From the NCBI GenBank assembly GCA_001695595.3, contig MBPM02000097.1:1-64000 (forward strand): a stretch of 64,000 nt of DNA, written 5' to 3'. The notes under the pieces are model-generated. The model did no database searches, was not told where the DNA came from, and was given only the letters and a program-made list of their open reading frames with translations. This document shows positions 1 to 12,760 of the stretch, piece after piece. Position numbers and translations under genes: made by a program. Numbering within the stretch: the stretch's first letter is position 1; each line of letters opens with the position of its first letter. The DNA comes from Plasmopara viticola (taxonomy: Eukaryota; Oomycota; Peronosporomycetes; Peronosporales; Peronosporaceae).

Positions 1-2136
1 AAGGCTTTTCCAAAAAAAATTGCGTGCACAAAACGTGCGCAGATCGCAGTACGCTGCTTTGTCATGTGCCTGATTGCCGGTGGCTGCGGCGCACCATTCA
101 TCAGCATCACAAATTCATCCATTCTGGCTGTTTCGTCGATGCCGCCCAAGACAACTCCGTTATAAGACCCTCATCAACTCGAGTATATGGGAACGGCGAC
201 GTGACGGTCAGATTTATGTTTTGCCTGTTCTGCCTGCTCGATGGGCGCGACACGATTGGTGTGCGTGCGGTCTTAACTCGCAAGCGGAAGTCGCGGACCG
301 ACATCAAGTATTTTAATAAGCCGCTCCTTTCGAGACAGCCTCGAAGGAGGAGAAGAAGCGCTTTTTCGACGGCAAAGTCAAGGCCGTCAACACGTTGCGT
401 CGGCACATGGACCTCGCTAGCGACTCGCTGACACTCATCGTCCAATTCAGTATCGACGATGAATGTCTAGTTCAGTATCGTCGATTCGATCTTTGGAAGC
501 CTGTTCTTCCGGGACCGGAACCTCGAGGTGATCTACGATTTTGACAGCGACAGCAGCAACGACGATGACGAGGCCGGCGCCGCCGCCAGAAGGCCGCCCG
601 TATAAGCAAGTAGAAGTTCAAGGCACTGAAGTCGTTTGAAAAGAAGGAGAAGGAGCTGCACTACACGGTCACGATTGAAAATGTCATGCGATTCGATTTG
701 GCCATTGACCACGTCAGTATAAGCATGTCGTTCTGACGGGCAGCGGGTGCAACCCAGCATGCCAAAGACCGCACGAAGACGACTAAATTGTCGAGCATTA
801 ATAATCTGACCATCGGCTGGTATATCCGTGCCCTCGTCGCCGCCAACCTGCAAGTGGTTACCAACATGATCAACGACGATACCGTCTGGGCCACATCATT
901 AGTTGGCGACGGCAGCACGCACCGTCTCCGGTCGTTTTTTGCCCCGCTTATGCGTGTCTGCTTCCGCGGCGGCCTACTTAACCTACGCCTCGTCGCGATG
1001 CCAATGTTAGAGCGCCACACGCCCTTTAACATGCTCAACATGTTGTTCAAGTTTCTCGATGCACTGTACAGTAAATGGCGCTTTAAGCTGATGGGCATGT
1101 CGTCGGATGGCGAGAACACGATGACTGAAGTGGTCTTGTCCTCGTGATGGTTGGATGCACGGGAATCCCGGTTTCTCGTATCTGGTGTCCGCAGCATCAG
1201 ATCAAACTTGTAGTTCGGTCGCCGACCGAGGGCATCGTTGACGGCGCGTGGGTCACGTTCGCCTGGTCGTTCTCGGTGCTCCTGCGCGCCCAAGTCGACC
1301 TGATTACCAGCACGGGCGTCAAGTTTCCATAGAAGACGAACCGTTGGACGCACTTCGGACGCTTGCTCATCTTTCTGAGTTGGCATCAGCGCAAGATCGT
1401 CGACTTCACGACGAATCACCTTTCCAAGCAGACGCCGACACGCTCGTGGTGGGTCATCACGTTCGCGGTGTCGCCGGCCATCGACGCGGTGAACTGCACG
1501 TTCGTGATTTTGCAAAGCCGGTCAATGCTTATTACACAGCAGGAGGACGCTGATCGCAACGCTGACAACGGTGTTCGGTGTTGAAATGGAAAACGACGAA
1601 GTCGACGAAAAATTACAGTACGAATTGTCTGGGTCTTTGCGCAACCTAGTCGGTGTGATCGTCGCGCATACCGAGGATCAAGGCTCGTTCACCATTACCT
1701 GCTTCAATGACCTTAGCGATCAGTGTTTCCCGCTCAGCTTGTCAAGCTGCGCCACGGCCCGTTCGTTCAGGAGGTGTTGGAACCGTACCGCAACCACATC
1801 GCGGAGTTTTGGACGTCCGAGCTCATCGATCAGATCGTTGAGGACCACCGTGACCTGTTAAAGTTCTCCGGCTCCGACCAAGTACTGCGCACCACCATCG
1901 ACCAGCACGACATCAAAATGATATTCGACCAGGCGTGGGACTGTGTCCCAGGCCGATTCGCACGTATTCGCGCATTCTGCGGCGGTCTAGCGACCGTGTT
2001 TGCTAACACGAAATCGATCGAGAGCAACTTCTCTACTTTGAAATGGAAACTGGGTGAATATCGCACTTCGATGATGCATATATCAGTGGAGGGCGTCTTT
2101 CAGGCGAAGCAGCGAGCCCTGCGGGAGTTGTTTTAG
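1..2136 (+). pseudogene. Decayed hAT-like (BED finger) transposase, cut by the window edge
   Basis: Successive forward reading frames carry pieces of one transposase in the right order but in different frames, so the gene is broken by several frameshifts. The first 450 bases give a Cys-x2-Cys and a NTLRRHM segment like a BED zinc finger. Positions 788-1147 give VGDGSTHRL and DGENTMT, about 1160-1210 gives IWCPQHQ, 1363-1560 gives WWVITFAVSP, and 1723-2136 gives the C-terminal block with SIESNFSTLKW, the counterpart of the hAT dimerisation region. These motifs resemble a hAT-like family that is abundant in Phytophthora genomes. The left end lies outside the window and no terminal repeats were found, so this is an old fragment. 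The long reverse-strand ORF over 661-1515 is its shadow. Confidence 0.75.
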
Positions 2137-2374
2137 TCCCATACAACGAGTTTTAAGTGCAATGTACCTTTTTTGTTGAAATTGATCGCTGTATACACTT
2201 TTTTCGGCGCGGTGTCTACAAGCGAACTTAGTTTGCATAGTTTGATAGTTTGTAGACTTATGAGGTTCGTAGACATCTACTATTTATTCTCATAGCCAAT
2301 ATAAAGGTCAGCACAAAAAAAAATTACGCAAGAAGTTTAAGTAATATTTGGGTAATCATTTTAGGCACCTCTGT

Positions 2375-2977
2375 ATGGAGAACAATGAGTTGCAGCGCGC
2401 GTTCCAAAGGTTGTGCGAGGATTACGAAGATTTTATAGATGAGGCGGCGCAGGCAACGCAGCCAGTGAGTGAGCGTATTGGTCTAGCTTTGTTTAAGATT
2501 GACGAAGCTTGTGCGGCGGCCGACGGGCTGAGGCAAGATACTCAACAAAAACAGCACAAGTTGCTGAGCGAGCTGCTAAGCAACTGCCACGAGCTCGAAA
2601 ACATTTATCTGCGTGTGAAGCTCATCGAGGTAGGCAAATTTGGTTACTAGTATGCGAAGACGGTAGATACTGACTGATTTTGAGCAGCGCTTTGTGGGCA
2701 GCTGCTGCAAACCACGCGAGAGCTTGAAAAACGTTTAGAGACTGTTAGTCGTGCCGTCAGCTCTGTCTTTTACCCAAGCACTAGCATCACTAGCTTATTT
2801 CGGTCGTTTTCTGTTAAGGTGAGTTTGCTGCAAGTGGAGGTCGTTTGATGAAAGGGTTACCATCTATATGGTTTTTAACAAAATGGCGAATATTGTATGT
2901 TGTAAATGTGTGTGGTTCTGCTGTTTCAGCGTGGAGCATTAGACGCGCCTTCGGCTGCTGGCAATTGGACCCTGTAG
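2375..2977 (+). CDS. Small coiled-coil protein, three exons, function unknown
   Basis: Proposed exons are 2375-2629, 2702-2818 and 2930-2977, giving 139 residues. The introns (72 and 111 nt) start GTAGGC and GTGAGT and end CAG; both are phase 0. The second acceptor at 2699-2701 is chosen because the earlier CAG leads to a stop. The product is acidic and helical: a long amphipathic stretch from the start (ENNELQRAFQRLCEDYEDF) through TTRELEKRLETVSRA, then a short Ser/Phe-rich tail. The ATG at 2375 is the first in frame, but TTTTAG just upstream could be an acceptor, so another 5' exon is possible. The C-terminus is uncertain: a different frame after 3000 also reads coherently to 3114 and could be an alternative last exon or signal a one-base error. 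I do not recognise the family. Confidence 0.55.
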
Positions 2978-3216
2978 CTTTTGATTTTAACACGGAAAAG
3001 CTCATCGAACGGCTGGAGGAAAGTAATGCGCAAGAGCTCGGCGTCTCAGTTTTATCCTCTTGTCCCTCGGAATTAGCACCGAAAGCAGGAGGTCAGGTTG
3101 CTTATACCGATTAAAGTTTAGCGTACACGTAAAACTTTTCTGGGTATCGTGCAATAAGCGATTGTAATACATTTTCGCGAGTCACAAGAGGTTAAAAAAG
3201 TCTTTACGGCGAGCAC

Positions 3217-3534
3217 TTGTATTGTATTGTATTACGTTATCGCGTTGCCAAGTTATGCACGTGCTAGGCTCTATGGCTAGTCCACGGCATAGAGTGGTGT
3301 CCGCATACGTCGGGTCTCGTTCGGCGGGCAGTGCAGCCAGCACCGAGGCGTGAGGGTCTTCCGTTATTTTGTTTACTTCTGACTTGGTAAGAGCCCAGGT
3401 GGCGCCCTGGTGCTGGAGACCGTCGCGTCGAGGGTGAGACTCGTTAGAGACCTTCAGATGCCCGAGGGCACCTGCCCAAAGCGCGCGAGCATTTAGCCCC
3501 GTGCTTGGAAGGAGGGCGTCACCCAACCTTTTCC
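3217..3534 (-). repeat. Short retroposon copy A (SINE-like, pentanucleotide tail)
   Basis: On the reverse strand this runs from GGAAAAGGTTGGG at 3534 to a tail of repeated AATAC units ending near 3217. It matches 6907-7237 on the opposite strand nearly base for base over about 320 bp. The simple 3' tail and the second dispersed copy indicate retroposition. An ORF of about 120 codons crosses it, but in copy B the same frame is interrupted, so I do not call a gene. No convincing target duplication was found for this copy. It could be a SINE or the 3' end of a LINE; clear tRNA-type A and B boxes are not visible. Confidence 0.75.
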
Positions 3535-6500
3535 GAAGCTCGCTTGACATTGTTGAACAAAAAGATCATGAGCGAAAGGATGGGGAAAGCTTTATATAAA
3601 AATACACTCAATAACAAGAGGGAGTATGAATCTCGACGATAGTTGGTTTGGTCTCAAATCGGCCTAGGGCATAAGAGCTGAATGTTTTAGTAAGGATCAA
3701 GTTAAACCAAAAGAAGATTGATTTGGCACTCCTACTTCTACGCCTAAAGCTGCACCTAAAATAAAGGTTGTGTCTGCACCGTGGCCGATGAATCAAAACT
3801 GATGTACTCGCCAAATGTACGCTCGGGCAAACAATTTCCAAGGAAACCCCCACCATACGTCGGCGGAGATTGCGTGCCGAAAGAATTCCTCGCCTGGTGA
3901 TAAGCAAACACCTCAGCCTTCGGGTGATGAAATTGACGAGAGGCGTCTCTAGCATTCTGGTCAGCACTTTCTGGGCTTAAGGTTACGTAGAAGCCTCAAA
4001 GTAGGGACAACGCTCTTCAAACGGCTTTATCTTCTACAAGAATGTCCGGTGAGGTCACAGACTTCAATGTCAGACTACAAAAGTCCTTATAAAAAAGATT
4101 GAGAGGTCATCATTGCAAAGAGGTAGAAACATTGATGGTCAGCAACCTGGAGCAAGAGAGTAAACTCGGCTATGATATTCTCGATAGTGCCAAAATCGCC
4201 AACATAAATGTGTACTTTCCCACCGCCACGTTCCATCGCAAGTCGCCTATAAGAGGCGCAGAGACTCTCTGGACAACAGTTTCGATGACGATGGGAAAAC
4301 TGGCTAAATGAGAGCTCTAGCCATGGTGCAAGGTTTCCATCACAAGTGCTTTGCTTCATACAAGAATTTCCAGAGACTGCTCCTCACGTGGCGTCTACGA
4401 AAGAATATTGGCTCAAAAAGAGCCATTGGTCCAGTGCGATCTATGTGCATACTTCTAGCACCGCATCAAACACCACTTAAGGTACTTTCCGGTGTTGTAA
4501 CAACTAAAAAGACAAGATTCGGCATCCACCCGGTCTGGTAATATCTTTAGGTACTCTACAGCACCTTCTGATAGTCGAATTTACTTATGTAATGCGTAAC
4601 CTCCAAATCCAATTTCCTTCCGCAGAATTAAAGTGTAATTTGCTCAATACTTGTCTGGAGACTACTCATCTCCGAGTGGAAGCGTAAGGGTAATAAAATA
4701 CTTTCTTCGATAAGCGGCAAAATAACGCAGATTGTAGACAAAATTCGCATTGCTTTGAATTGAGACCGCAGAGACATTAGATTAGTAGAAGGAGCTCCTG
4801 GCGTCCATCAAAGCACCATTTTTATATTTTTATGCTGTGGGCCGTGGCGATCAATGTGTGCAAAGAAAATCTCTCCCAGCTCAACCTTGCGTCCGACCGC
4901 GAGGTGTCCGAACAAATTTAAGAAGTTAAATTTCTCAGCAGAGAGCTCTATGCCAGTCTGAGGTTCAAGTGTACAGTCTTACATGTAATAAATCTCCTCG
5001 ACCATTATCCTGGTTGCTGTGGGGAAATTTAGCGGCCACTCGTGCTCACATTATCGACGGAAGGCAAAGCTTTATATTGGTGCTCATTTTTAAATTTTTC
5101 GTTCGAGACTAGAAGTCCAAAGTATAGTAATGTCTTAAGGCGCTTTACGAAAACGTTGGGTGAGTCGACATCGTCTTGAAAAGGTCGGCGGTGTACGACA
5201 TCGATGTCTTTCCATCATCGTGAAAGGTATGACAAAACATATGCTCCATCACAGTCGTAGAAACCGACTTTTTCTTTCGAGTAGTATCTAATAATTTCTT
5301 TTTTTCTCAAAAAGTTTGAGATTTTCCTTCTATGTTTGTTGTGTATCTCGAGCGAATGCAATTACAGCGTCAGTAGTACACAATCTTTTTCCTGTATAAA
5401 TACCACTTAGGACCTTCCTGGAGCGCTCTTGCACAAAAGGGCCGACGATTTGTAAATAGTACGATCAATGAATGGAACAAGCATCACATCGATAGTTTTA
5501 CGAAAAGTGTACACTGCGGCACTGTCAAATTTGACAAGTAAATAATAATGTCGATGTTTTGACACATCTCTTCTCACAAAGGGTTTGAATACACTAAGTT
5601 GGCTACGCAATCTCGATAAAGTGATGTGCTATTGCGAAAAAATAAAGTCTATAGTAGACGCTTCGCTTACAACTGTCGAATCAGCTGATGAATTAGGTAA
5701 TAATGAGGTCTCATGCACAGGTGATCGCATTCAGACGATTCGCAATTTTTCTTTTATAAGAACATTATTTGCATCAAAGCGGAAGGAAAAGATTTTTCGG
5801 CATCATGCCATTTTACGAAAGCACTCGTAATTTTCCAAGCTAAAAAGAGTTTTAGATCCATCAAATCACTTATATAGAGGGATACAGTACCTTATATTCG
5901 TGAGCCGCACTTTTCAAGCAAGTTAAACCATTGAATACTTGTCGGTCCACGATTGCGGTGCCCTTAGCAAACAAACTGCGCTTCGTGTCTTCGAAAACAC
6001 CCTTGATACTTTCGGGAAAGCGAAATTCAGAAAAGCAAAGTAGCGTTAACCAAAACGAAGCAAAGTTCTGTGTTACTATCGTATTTAAAGGGACATGGTT
6101 TATCCATAGACAATACTTGTGTGACGCTAAGAAAAGTGATGGATGCCTCAACTTGCCCAGGGGACTTGAAAATCACTATGCCCGTGTTTTGGGTAAACTC
6201 TGGTTAGCCAATACAAAGCCGAGAAGTATGGGCTTTTTAAAGCCCACTGACAGTGCCATTATTTGCAATGAAGCTGACTCGTCAGCCGCGGAGTTGACTC
6301 TTTAATAGCTCTCGCAGACCCTCATTCAGTTACCCACCCACTCGTACATGTGGAGTCACTGGAAAGTATGCAATCATAAGAAGTATCTTAGCGCTATTAA
6401 AATATCTATATACCCAAACCAATACACCGTACTTCGGATCTTCGTTTTATGAAATTGCGACCCAGGCTAGCTAAGTCGCCACCTTGCCAATTCTTGGGAC

Positions 6501-6890
6501 GCCCCTCGTGTCCCAAGTTCATGTAGCGTTGATCGAATACAAAGATCTCATAACCAAGATGATACACCTGAAGCTTTACGATGGCGAGTAATTTCATGAT
6601 AGAAATAAATGGCTCTATTTGGCAGCTTAAAGCTGCTGGACTGACGCGAGATGGCTCTCTGATGACTATGTCATCTAGTATCAGTATTGCGCAACCGTAG
6701 CCTATCACAGACGATGCTAAACGGCTTTGTCTCATTTGTCAAAGCCAAAATGAGTCCCTGCCGAATACTTGTTTTAATGCACCGAAAAGATATTATATTT
6801 CTGTCGCTAACAGCCCCTCGTAATGTTTCTTTTTAAAATCGAACAGAGCTTTGCGAATTTACCCACAGTCACTACTGTATTTGCGTAAAC
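3535..6890. other. Gene-poor, AT-rich interval without a supportable gene
   Basis: Only short ORFs without recognisable domains are present. The longest, at about 5931-6305, lacks any motif I know and overlaps an opposite-strand ORF of similar length, so neither is favoured. The interval probably consists of decayed repeats. Confidence 0.5.
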
Positions 6891-6900
6891 AGATGTCTAG

Positions 6901-7237
6901 GTTTAAGGAAAAGGTTGGGGTGATGCCCTCCTTCCAAGCGCGGGGGCTAAATGCTCGCGCGCTTCGGGCAGGTGCTCTCGGGCATCTGCAGGTCTCTAAC
7001 GAGTCTCACCCTCGACACGACGGTCTCCAGCACCAGGGCGCCACCTGGGCTCTTACCAAGTCAGAGTAAACAAAATAATGGAAGATCCTCACGACCTCGG
7101 TGCTGGTTGCACTACCCGCCGAACGAGACCCGGCGTATGCGGACACCACTCTATGCCGTGGACTAGCCAGACTGAGCCTAGCACGTGCATAACTCGGCAA
7201 CGCGATAACGTAATACAATACAATACAATACAATACA
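6901..7237 (+). repeat. Short retroposon copy B with 10-bp target-site duplication
   Basis: The forward-strand copy of the element at 3217-3534. The 337-bp body starts GTTTAAGGAAAAGG and ends in five AATAC-type units (about 7211-7237). It is bracketed by a perfect direct repeat AGATGTCTAG at 6891-6900 and 7238-7247, the expected footprint of target-primed integration. Body plus duplication define both ends exactly. The copy lies about 3.5 kb from copy A, in the opposite direction. Confidence 0.85.
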
Positions 7238-7247
7238 AGATGTCTAG

Positions 7248-10200
7248 ACGAAGTCACTCACTCAGATCCATTTGAAAACATGCACGCCAAAATTCTATTC
7301 TTTGACATGGACTATGCAAATTCGACGAATAATTCAGTTGTAGCCGAGAGATTTGATCTTCACTGCAGCAAAAATCTACATTTATATTGGTCCTCATGAT
7401 CCCAAAAGTTGGCTCCAATGGTCGTCACAGCCGGCTGATCTTCTTCAGAACGGCTTTAGACTTAAATATATATTCTTAAAGTATGTTACTTCTTTGGGGC
7501 GTTTGATAGCCCTTGTGGCGTCACCTATATCTTCTAGTATGCCAATGCTTAACTGCCAAGAGGAGTGGCCTCAACTTCCAGATACCAAATTTAGTGCACT
7601 GTACAATGTACTTTCAATCATGCTCTTAAGTGACACGTACCTCCCAACATGAAGACTATTTCAGATACTTATACGAATGAGCTAGTCGCCACGCCTTCTA
7701 AGTTTCCAAACACAAAACGTGGGTGGTGAGTGCGAAGATGTCGACCCCCTTACCATGCCGATTTGCTTGCATGCTTGGGAAATTTAAACGCCAAATAGAA
7801 ATTATGAGCAGGTTTGGTTTGGACACTCTATCCGCTAAGGTACCAGCGTCAATGACCACGCCACATCACACGTTGTTTCTGAAGTTGATTTACGATAACT
7901 TTGTCCGAAATGTGATATACTCTTATATCCTTTAGAAGAACTCCATTTCAAAAGACATCACCTGTGGGATCTTTCATTATTATTTTTACAATTACTCATC
8001 AGCTTTGACCTTGTTGATGACCAGGAATCCTGTGTCATTGCCTATTACTGGAGCCCAGCTGCCATGCCTTGGGTAGTTATGCCATAGCCAATCCTACGCG
8101 ACCGAGCGTGCACATTTGACATTCCTCTCGAAGTCAGTCTAGAAAGTCAGGTCACGGCTTTTTTGGGGTAATCCAGACTCTTGATGCAGCGGGGAATGTA
8201 TTGAGAGGATCAGGAGCTGAGGACGCCGATCTTGCTCTTTACTTTGAGCTGATGTAAGACGTAGATCGCTATCTGTCTGATTTCAAGAGATATTTCAACA
8301 GGTCTTATAATAGTGAGCGTTCATTTGTATAAATCTTGCCTGTGCAGGGTGCTGTGTGGCACTTACAAAATAGTACATGCTTAGCGATTCAATGTACAAA
8401 ATTAGACATTCGGTGAACCACACTTTGTTGAGTAATTTTCCATATGTAGTCATATCGTCTGACGTACAATTTAAATCCAGCCCTCACTTGCGAAAGAATT
8501 GAAAGAAGATGGATGACGAGTTTGTCGTCTGGTGCTTGCAGAAAGGGAGGTAGGCAAGTGAAGAAGAAGCCTTCAATGCCAACAAGCTGATTGCATTCCG
8601 TTATATCAGCGGTCGCTCTACGTGCTCCCTTGCTTCGCCCCAAGAAGCACGGCACAGACGTTGCGATCGTGTTTGTGATTACGCTGCAAAGACAAAATTA
8701 CGCCAAAAACAGGTTATCAACTTCAAATAATGCGACTCCTTAGTGACGGAGGTCTTCCTGATTAGTGAATATCAAGGTGTGCGGCAAGATGCGTAAGTAT
8801 ATGCAACGAAATCGTTTTATATACCCTTCCTACAATTTTGCCACAAAAGGAGTGACGTGCTCATCTGTCTGCACCAAATTTTAACGATGTGATGTAACAC
8901 ATTGATCAAGTTTACATCGTCCTTGCTAATAAAAAGAAAACGCGAACACTGGCGGAAGCAAAAAAACTTGCCAGAAGTAAGGTTGTTATCGGCTGCTCAA
9001 TCTTGTGTTCTTTTGAAGCACAACACTTTGATGAAGTTATTTTCTGAGTAAGTGCCCAGCTTTCGACTCAGCTTTTTAAGTGAGAGAGTGCAAATACCTC
9101 GTGCACCTAGCTACCCGTGATCAAGCCAACCTTTGTCGAGAAAAAAAAGATTTGGTCTTCCTTCCTTCAAAAGGTAAAGTTTTTGCTTAGTAGGCTTACC
9201 CCCACATGAGTCATTAAGTCTATCAAAGCCTGATCTTACTGAGATTGCCATAGACTCCGCTTACTGAGCTCAATTACCATCAAATGCTTTTCTTTCTTGC
9301 AGCAATTAGGTCTGCAAGCGCAGCAGCACCTATGTGTGTATTTTTAGCACCGCAAGGAAATTCCGCTTGGAAAGACTGTGTGATAGCGTCTAATGATAAT
9401 ACATTGGTTACTCAAGCTCGTATTCTTCAGCACTGCCATCGTTACGGTTCAATTAGATACCCAAGGTTAGGGAATAGGTTGGCCTCCAGGGTGTTACAGC
9501 CCATAGCTCAACCACCTTGGATAGAAATGTCGTACGCCAGTGAGCTTATAGCATTTTTTTCACAATTTGTGGGTTGAAGACAATTCAACACCAAAATGTC
9601 TCGGCTTTCGCATGGAGCTACTAAAAGCGTAAGCTTCGAGCCCGAGCTTTAAAGTAATTTTAGACTTTATTTGAAGCGAAAGTAAAAAATAGATTTCCAT
9701 AGTCTTTAATTATCGGAAAAAAGTAGAGTGATTTATTTTACTGTGTTTCCTAATAAGGTCGACACTTGCTCTTTGTTAAACATAAATGCGAGTCAGCATG
9801 CGACGCTTGTCGCCTTCAGTTTAAATTATGATGGCGGCGAAAGCTGCACGACGTCGTCAAGAGTCGTCGTCGTCGAAGGCCTCTTTTCTATTGCTTTAGT
9901 CTTCACTATTGACCTTTTCTATTATATCGTGACCCGCACACCAGAAATTACAATGAGAATGAGTTTTGACAGTGCAAAAAAAGAAATCCAATGGAAGTGA
10001 TAATGATGCATGAAGAAGAGAATGCTCAAAAGAAGAATCTTTTTGAGAGTACAATATTCCTTTTACTTAAAATCACCACCAATAAAGGTTAGATATAATC
10101 TTGCTTCAGCTAGCGATGCATTGCTCGCCATGCAAAAGTTGGCAAACAAAAACTTTTAGTGCCATAAAAGCTTTTATGTGCATTTTATTTTGTCATAAGG

Positions 10201-12706
10201 CACATTTGTTTGCTAATATGTAAAAGATTGGTTCGTACCACCTCAGTGTCAAAATTTATTTGTATCGCTCAATAAAGGAATGAATCAACACCGAGTAATT
10301 ATTGTTTGATAATCCGACGGCTCACACCTCAAAAGTTATCATCAACTCGACAATCCTCTCACCAGCCAAAACCAGTACAGCGTACAAGTCCCTTTGCAAG
10401 ACGAGTAGTCGACATGATGGACCTTGCCGGGTAATTTTGTGTGGCAATTCTCTGCATCAAGCACCATCGTACCGTCAAGCCACACTTCACACGGTTCGTC
10501 GTGTGTGATGCCCTTTTGGATCCGTAAAGCCGCATTAAAAATCTGCGCCCTCAACCACAGTGTATTTTGCCCTGTCGAGAAAGTCACGAAGTGCCTTGTG
10601 TTCGTTTGCATCGTGATATTTGGTAAAGCTCTCCTCGGTTTATAGACCCTGTGAATTAAGGAAAGCGAGCGGGTCGTGCTGGGTGTCCTTGTCTTTTGTC
10701 TTTCAGATCGGTCTCTGAGACAAGACCACTTGGTGTGCATTATGACAAAACAATCAAAGTGAGCCACACAAATGACCCACAATAAATCTACTTCGTAGGA
10801 CAGTCACACGTCACATATTCGCTTCGTAGCGATGCGCTTCCGTATCATTGTCAATTTGCCATGACCACGCGATTTTACCATTGTCCGTTCGCTACACATA
10901 TTGAAAAAAATGGCTGTTACGAACACAAACTTGGATGGGAGCAACCGCCAATTTATTGTCGGCAGGTATCCACTCAAGAGAAAACATTCAAATGCAATTT
11001 TTTTGATCAAGTCGGTTGTGCCAACGTAGAGGAGGAAATCGGTGTCGCTAGAAGAAATTGAGTTATACTCGGCGCTAGGTTTCAAAAGGTTGTGCAAATT
11101 ACTTGTCCTGTTGACCCAAATGCTTCCAAGCAAACACGCTTTCGCTTTATAGCGTTTCGACTGCTAAAGCTAGAGGATTTGTCGATTTCGTGGCATTAAC
11201 GAATGTGCGAATTTACTATTTGTCCAATTGTTGGTCCGTCAAGTCGTTGATGTGTGCCTTTCTCCGTGATAGTTTAACCATGTGTACGACGTACATTTAA
11301 TGAGCAGCATGGCGCGATCTTCATGACAAGGTTCCTGCCTTGAAATGTATAGATAGATGCCTCACATCTGTTGTAGCCATGGAAAAAGTTGTTAGTCCCT
11401 TAGCGCTACGAAATCAAAGGATCGTGGGCCGATCGCAATGCTGGAAAGCTTCGCCAAAGAGCGAAAGCTAGCCAATATAGTCTCAGGTTTCGCTGGGGTG
11501 GCTTGATCAATCGTTCAGTTATAACTCCAAAGCCCAAATGGCGTACATAAGCGTCTACGCACTCGCGTCTTGGCAAGGATGCGAAAAAACACGCCTCGGT
11601 CCATTCGTGCAAGACAGTAACTCTTCGTGTGCATGTTAATATGCAATGCTGTTGGAAAGGACTCAGGTCGAGCTGTGTCCCAAGTTTCTTACTGTCTTTT
11701 TACCACCTGACAGTGTCAAAACACTCCTTGGCACATTCATGACTATTGTACTTTTACTCTACAAGAGAAGCAATCTATGCAATTTTTTGCGCTGCTGAAG
11801 TGGGGGTCGGTTCTGGTTTTCACATTTTCGAGTGCAGTTTCTCACGATACCACATTCAAAGGACGAGTTGGATGGAAAATTATGCCTATCAATCCGAATC
11901 GCGACGCAAGTTGCGCAATTTTATCCACGACTCATGTCTTGCTCGAGCAAATACTATGAAAAGGATATATATGGTGACGACTGCAAGAGGATAGACGCTA
12001 GCATAATCATTTGGCGCGCGTAACGTATGAGCAACAGTTGCAAGCTAAAAGTCACTTTGGAATTGTAATTTATCTCTAATAAAATGCATGTAAAGGAACG
12101 TATCAATTTTCTATTTTTTCGAAAACAGCTTTCACATTCCCAATCTTAAGTTCGAAAATCGCATTGGGCAAAGCACAGCAATCTCATTACGTCATGGCCA
12201 TAGCTTAATTGGTTTTATGTAGTCTGCGTCACATATTATTGCAACCGATCATTATCGACAAAAATTTCATTTTTAATGGAAATTATTTAGGAAATTATTT
12301 GAAAAAAACTCCTAAGTAATGTTTTAGCCATCTTTCATATATCGTAGGTACGTAAACACTGTACACCGATAAGAATGCCGGCTCGAGAGCATTTACAAAT
12401 ACCCTAAGATCCAATTGCATACCCCCAAAAAACGCTTTATATTGGTCCAGAGGTTTTTGCATCAGAATATTGATCATAATCGTACATTTAATTATAATCC
12501 TTAGGCACACGTACTCGCGCATGTAGGCAAATCGCGTATCGCCGAGTGACTCGTTTGTTGTGTCCCGTAGGCTAGACAAATTCAGAGCGAATACTCATAA
12601 AAGGACTTGGGTTTAGGGCTGACTGTATTTCTCTCAAATAGAAGCCTAACCACTCTCATAGAGAGCTGCTTATCATTGCACAAGCTGTTACATATACACA
12701 TATATA
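7248..12706. other. Gene-poor interval, no gene supported
   Basis: AT-rich sequence with scattered short ORFs on both strands. Stretches that read as protein for 60-140 codons exist at about 9284-9577 (+), 10342-10782 (-) and 11406-11612 (-). None shows a recognisable domain, a conserved motif order or plausible splice sites linking it to neighbours. They are most likely remains of mobile elements. Confidence 0.45.
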
Positions 12707-12710
12707 GGGA

Positions 12711-12760
12711 CACTTTTGGCAACAGATGGCAATATGTTCTACCATATGTTGCCAAAAGTG
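12711..12760. repeat. Foldback: 19-bp inverted repeat with 12-nt spacer
   Basis: The arm CACTTTTGGCAACAGATGG at 12711-12729 is answered by its reverse complement at 12742-12760 with one mismatch. GGGACAC occurs just left of the arm and again at about 12783, and ACCATATGTTGCC recurs near 12870. This suggests a small MITE-type or foldback element in very AT-rich sequence. Confidence 0.55.

Noticed and set aside
661..1515. 284-codon reverse ORF
   Set aside because: It lies antisense to the hAT-like transposase relic, and the forward frames carry the recognisable motifs.
2845..3114. 89-codon forward ORF as a separate gene
   Set aside because: Its first part is intron of the coiled-coil gene; only the piece after 3000 may be an alternative last exon.
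3182..3550. 122-codon reverse ORF
   Set aside because: It is contained in retroposon copy A, and the same frame is interrupted in copy B.
9284..9577. 97-codon forward ORF with an Ala-rich, signal-like start
   Set aside because: The start is only weakly signal-like, and the rest shows no effector motif, domain or Cys pattern.
10342..10782. 146-codon reverse ORF
   Set aside because: No recognised motif; neighbouring frames on both strands are about equally open.
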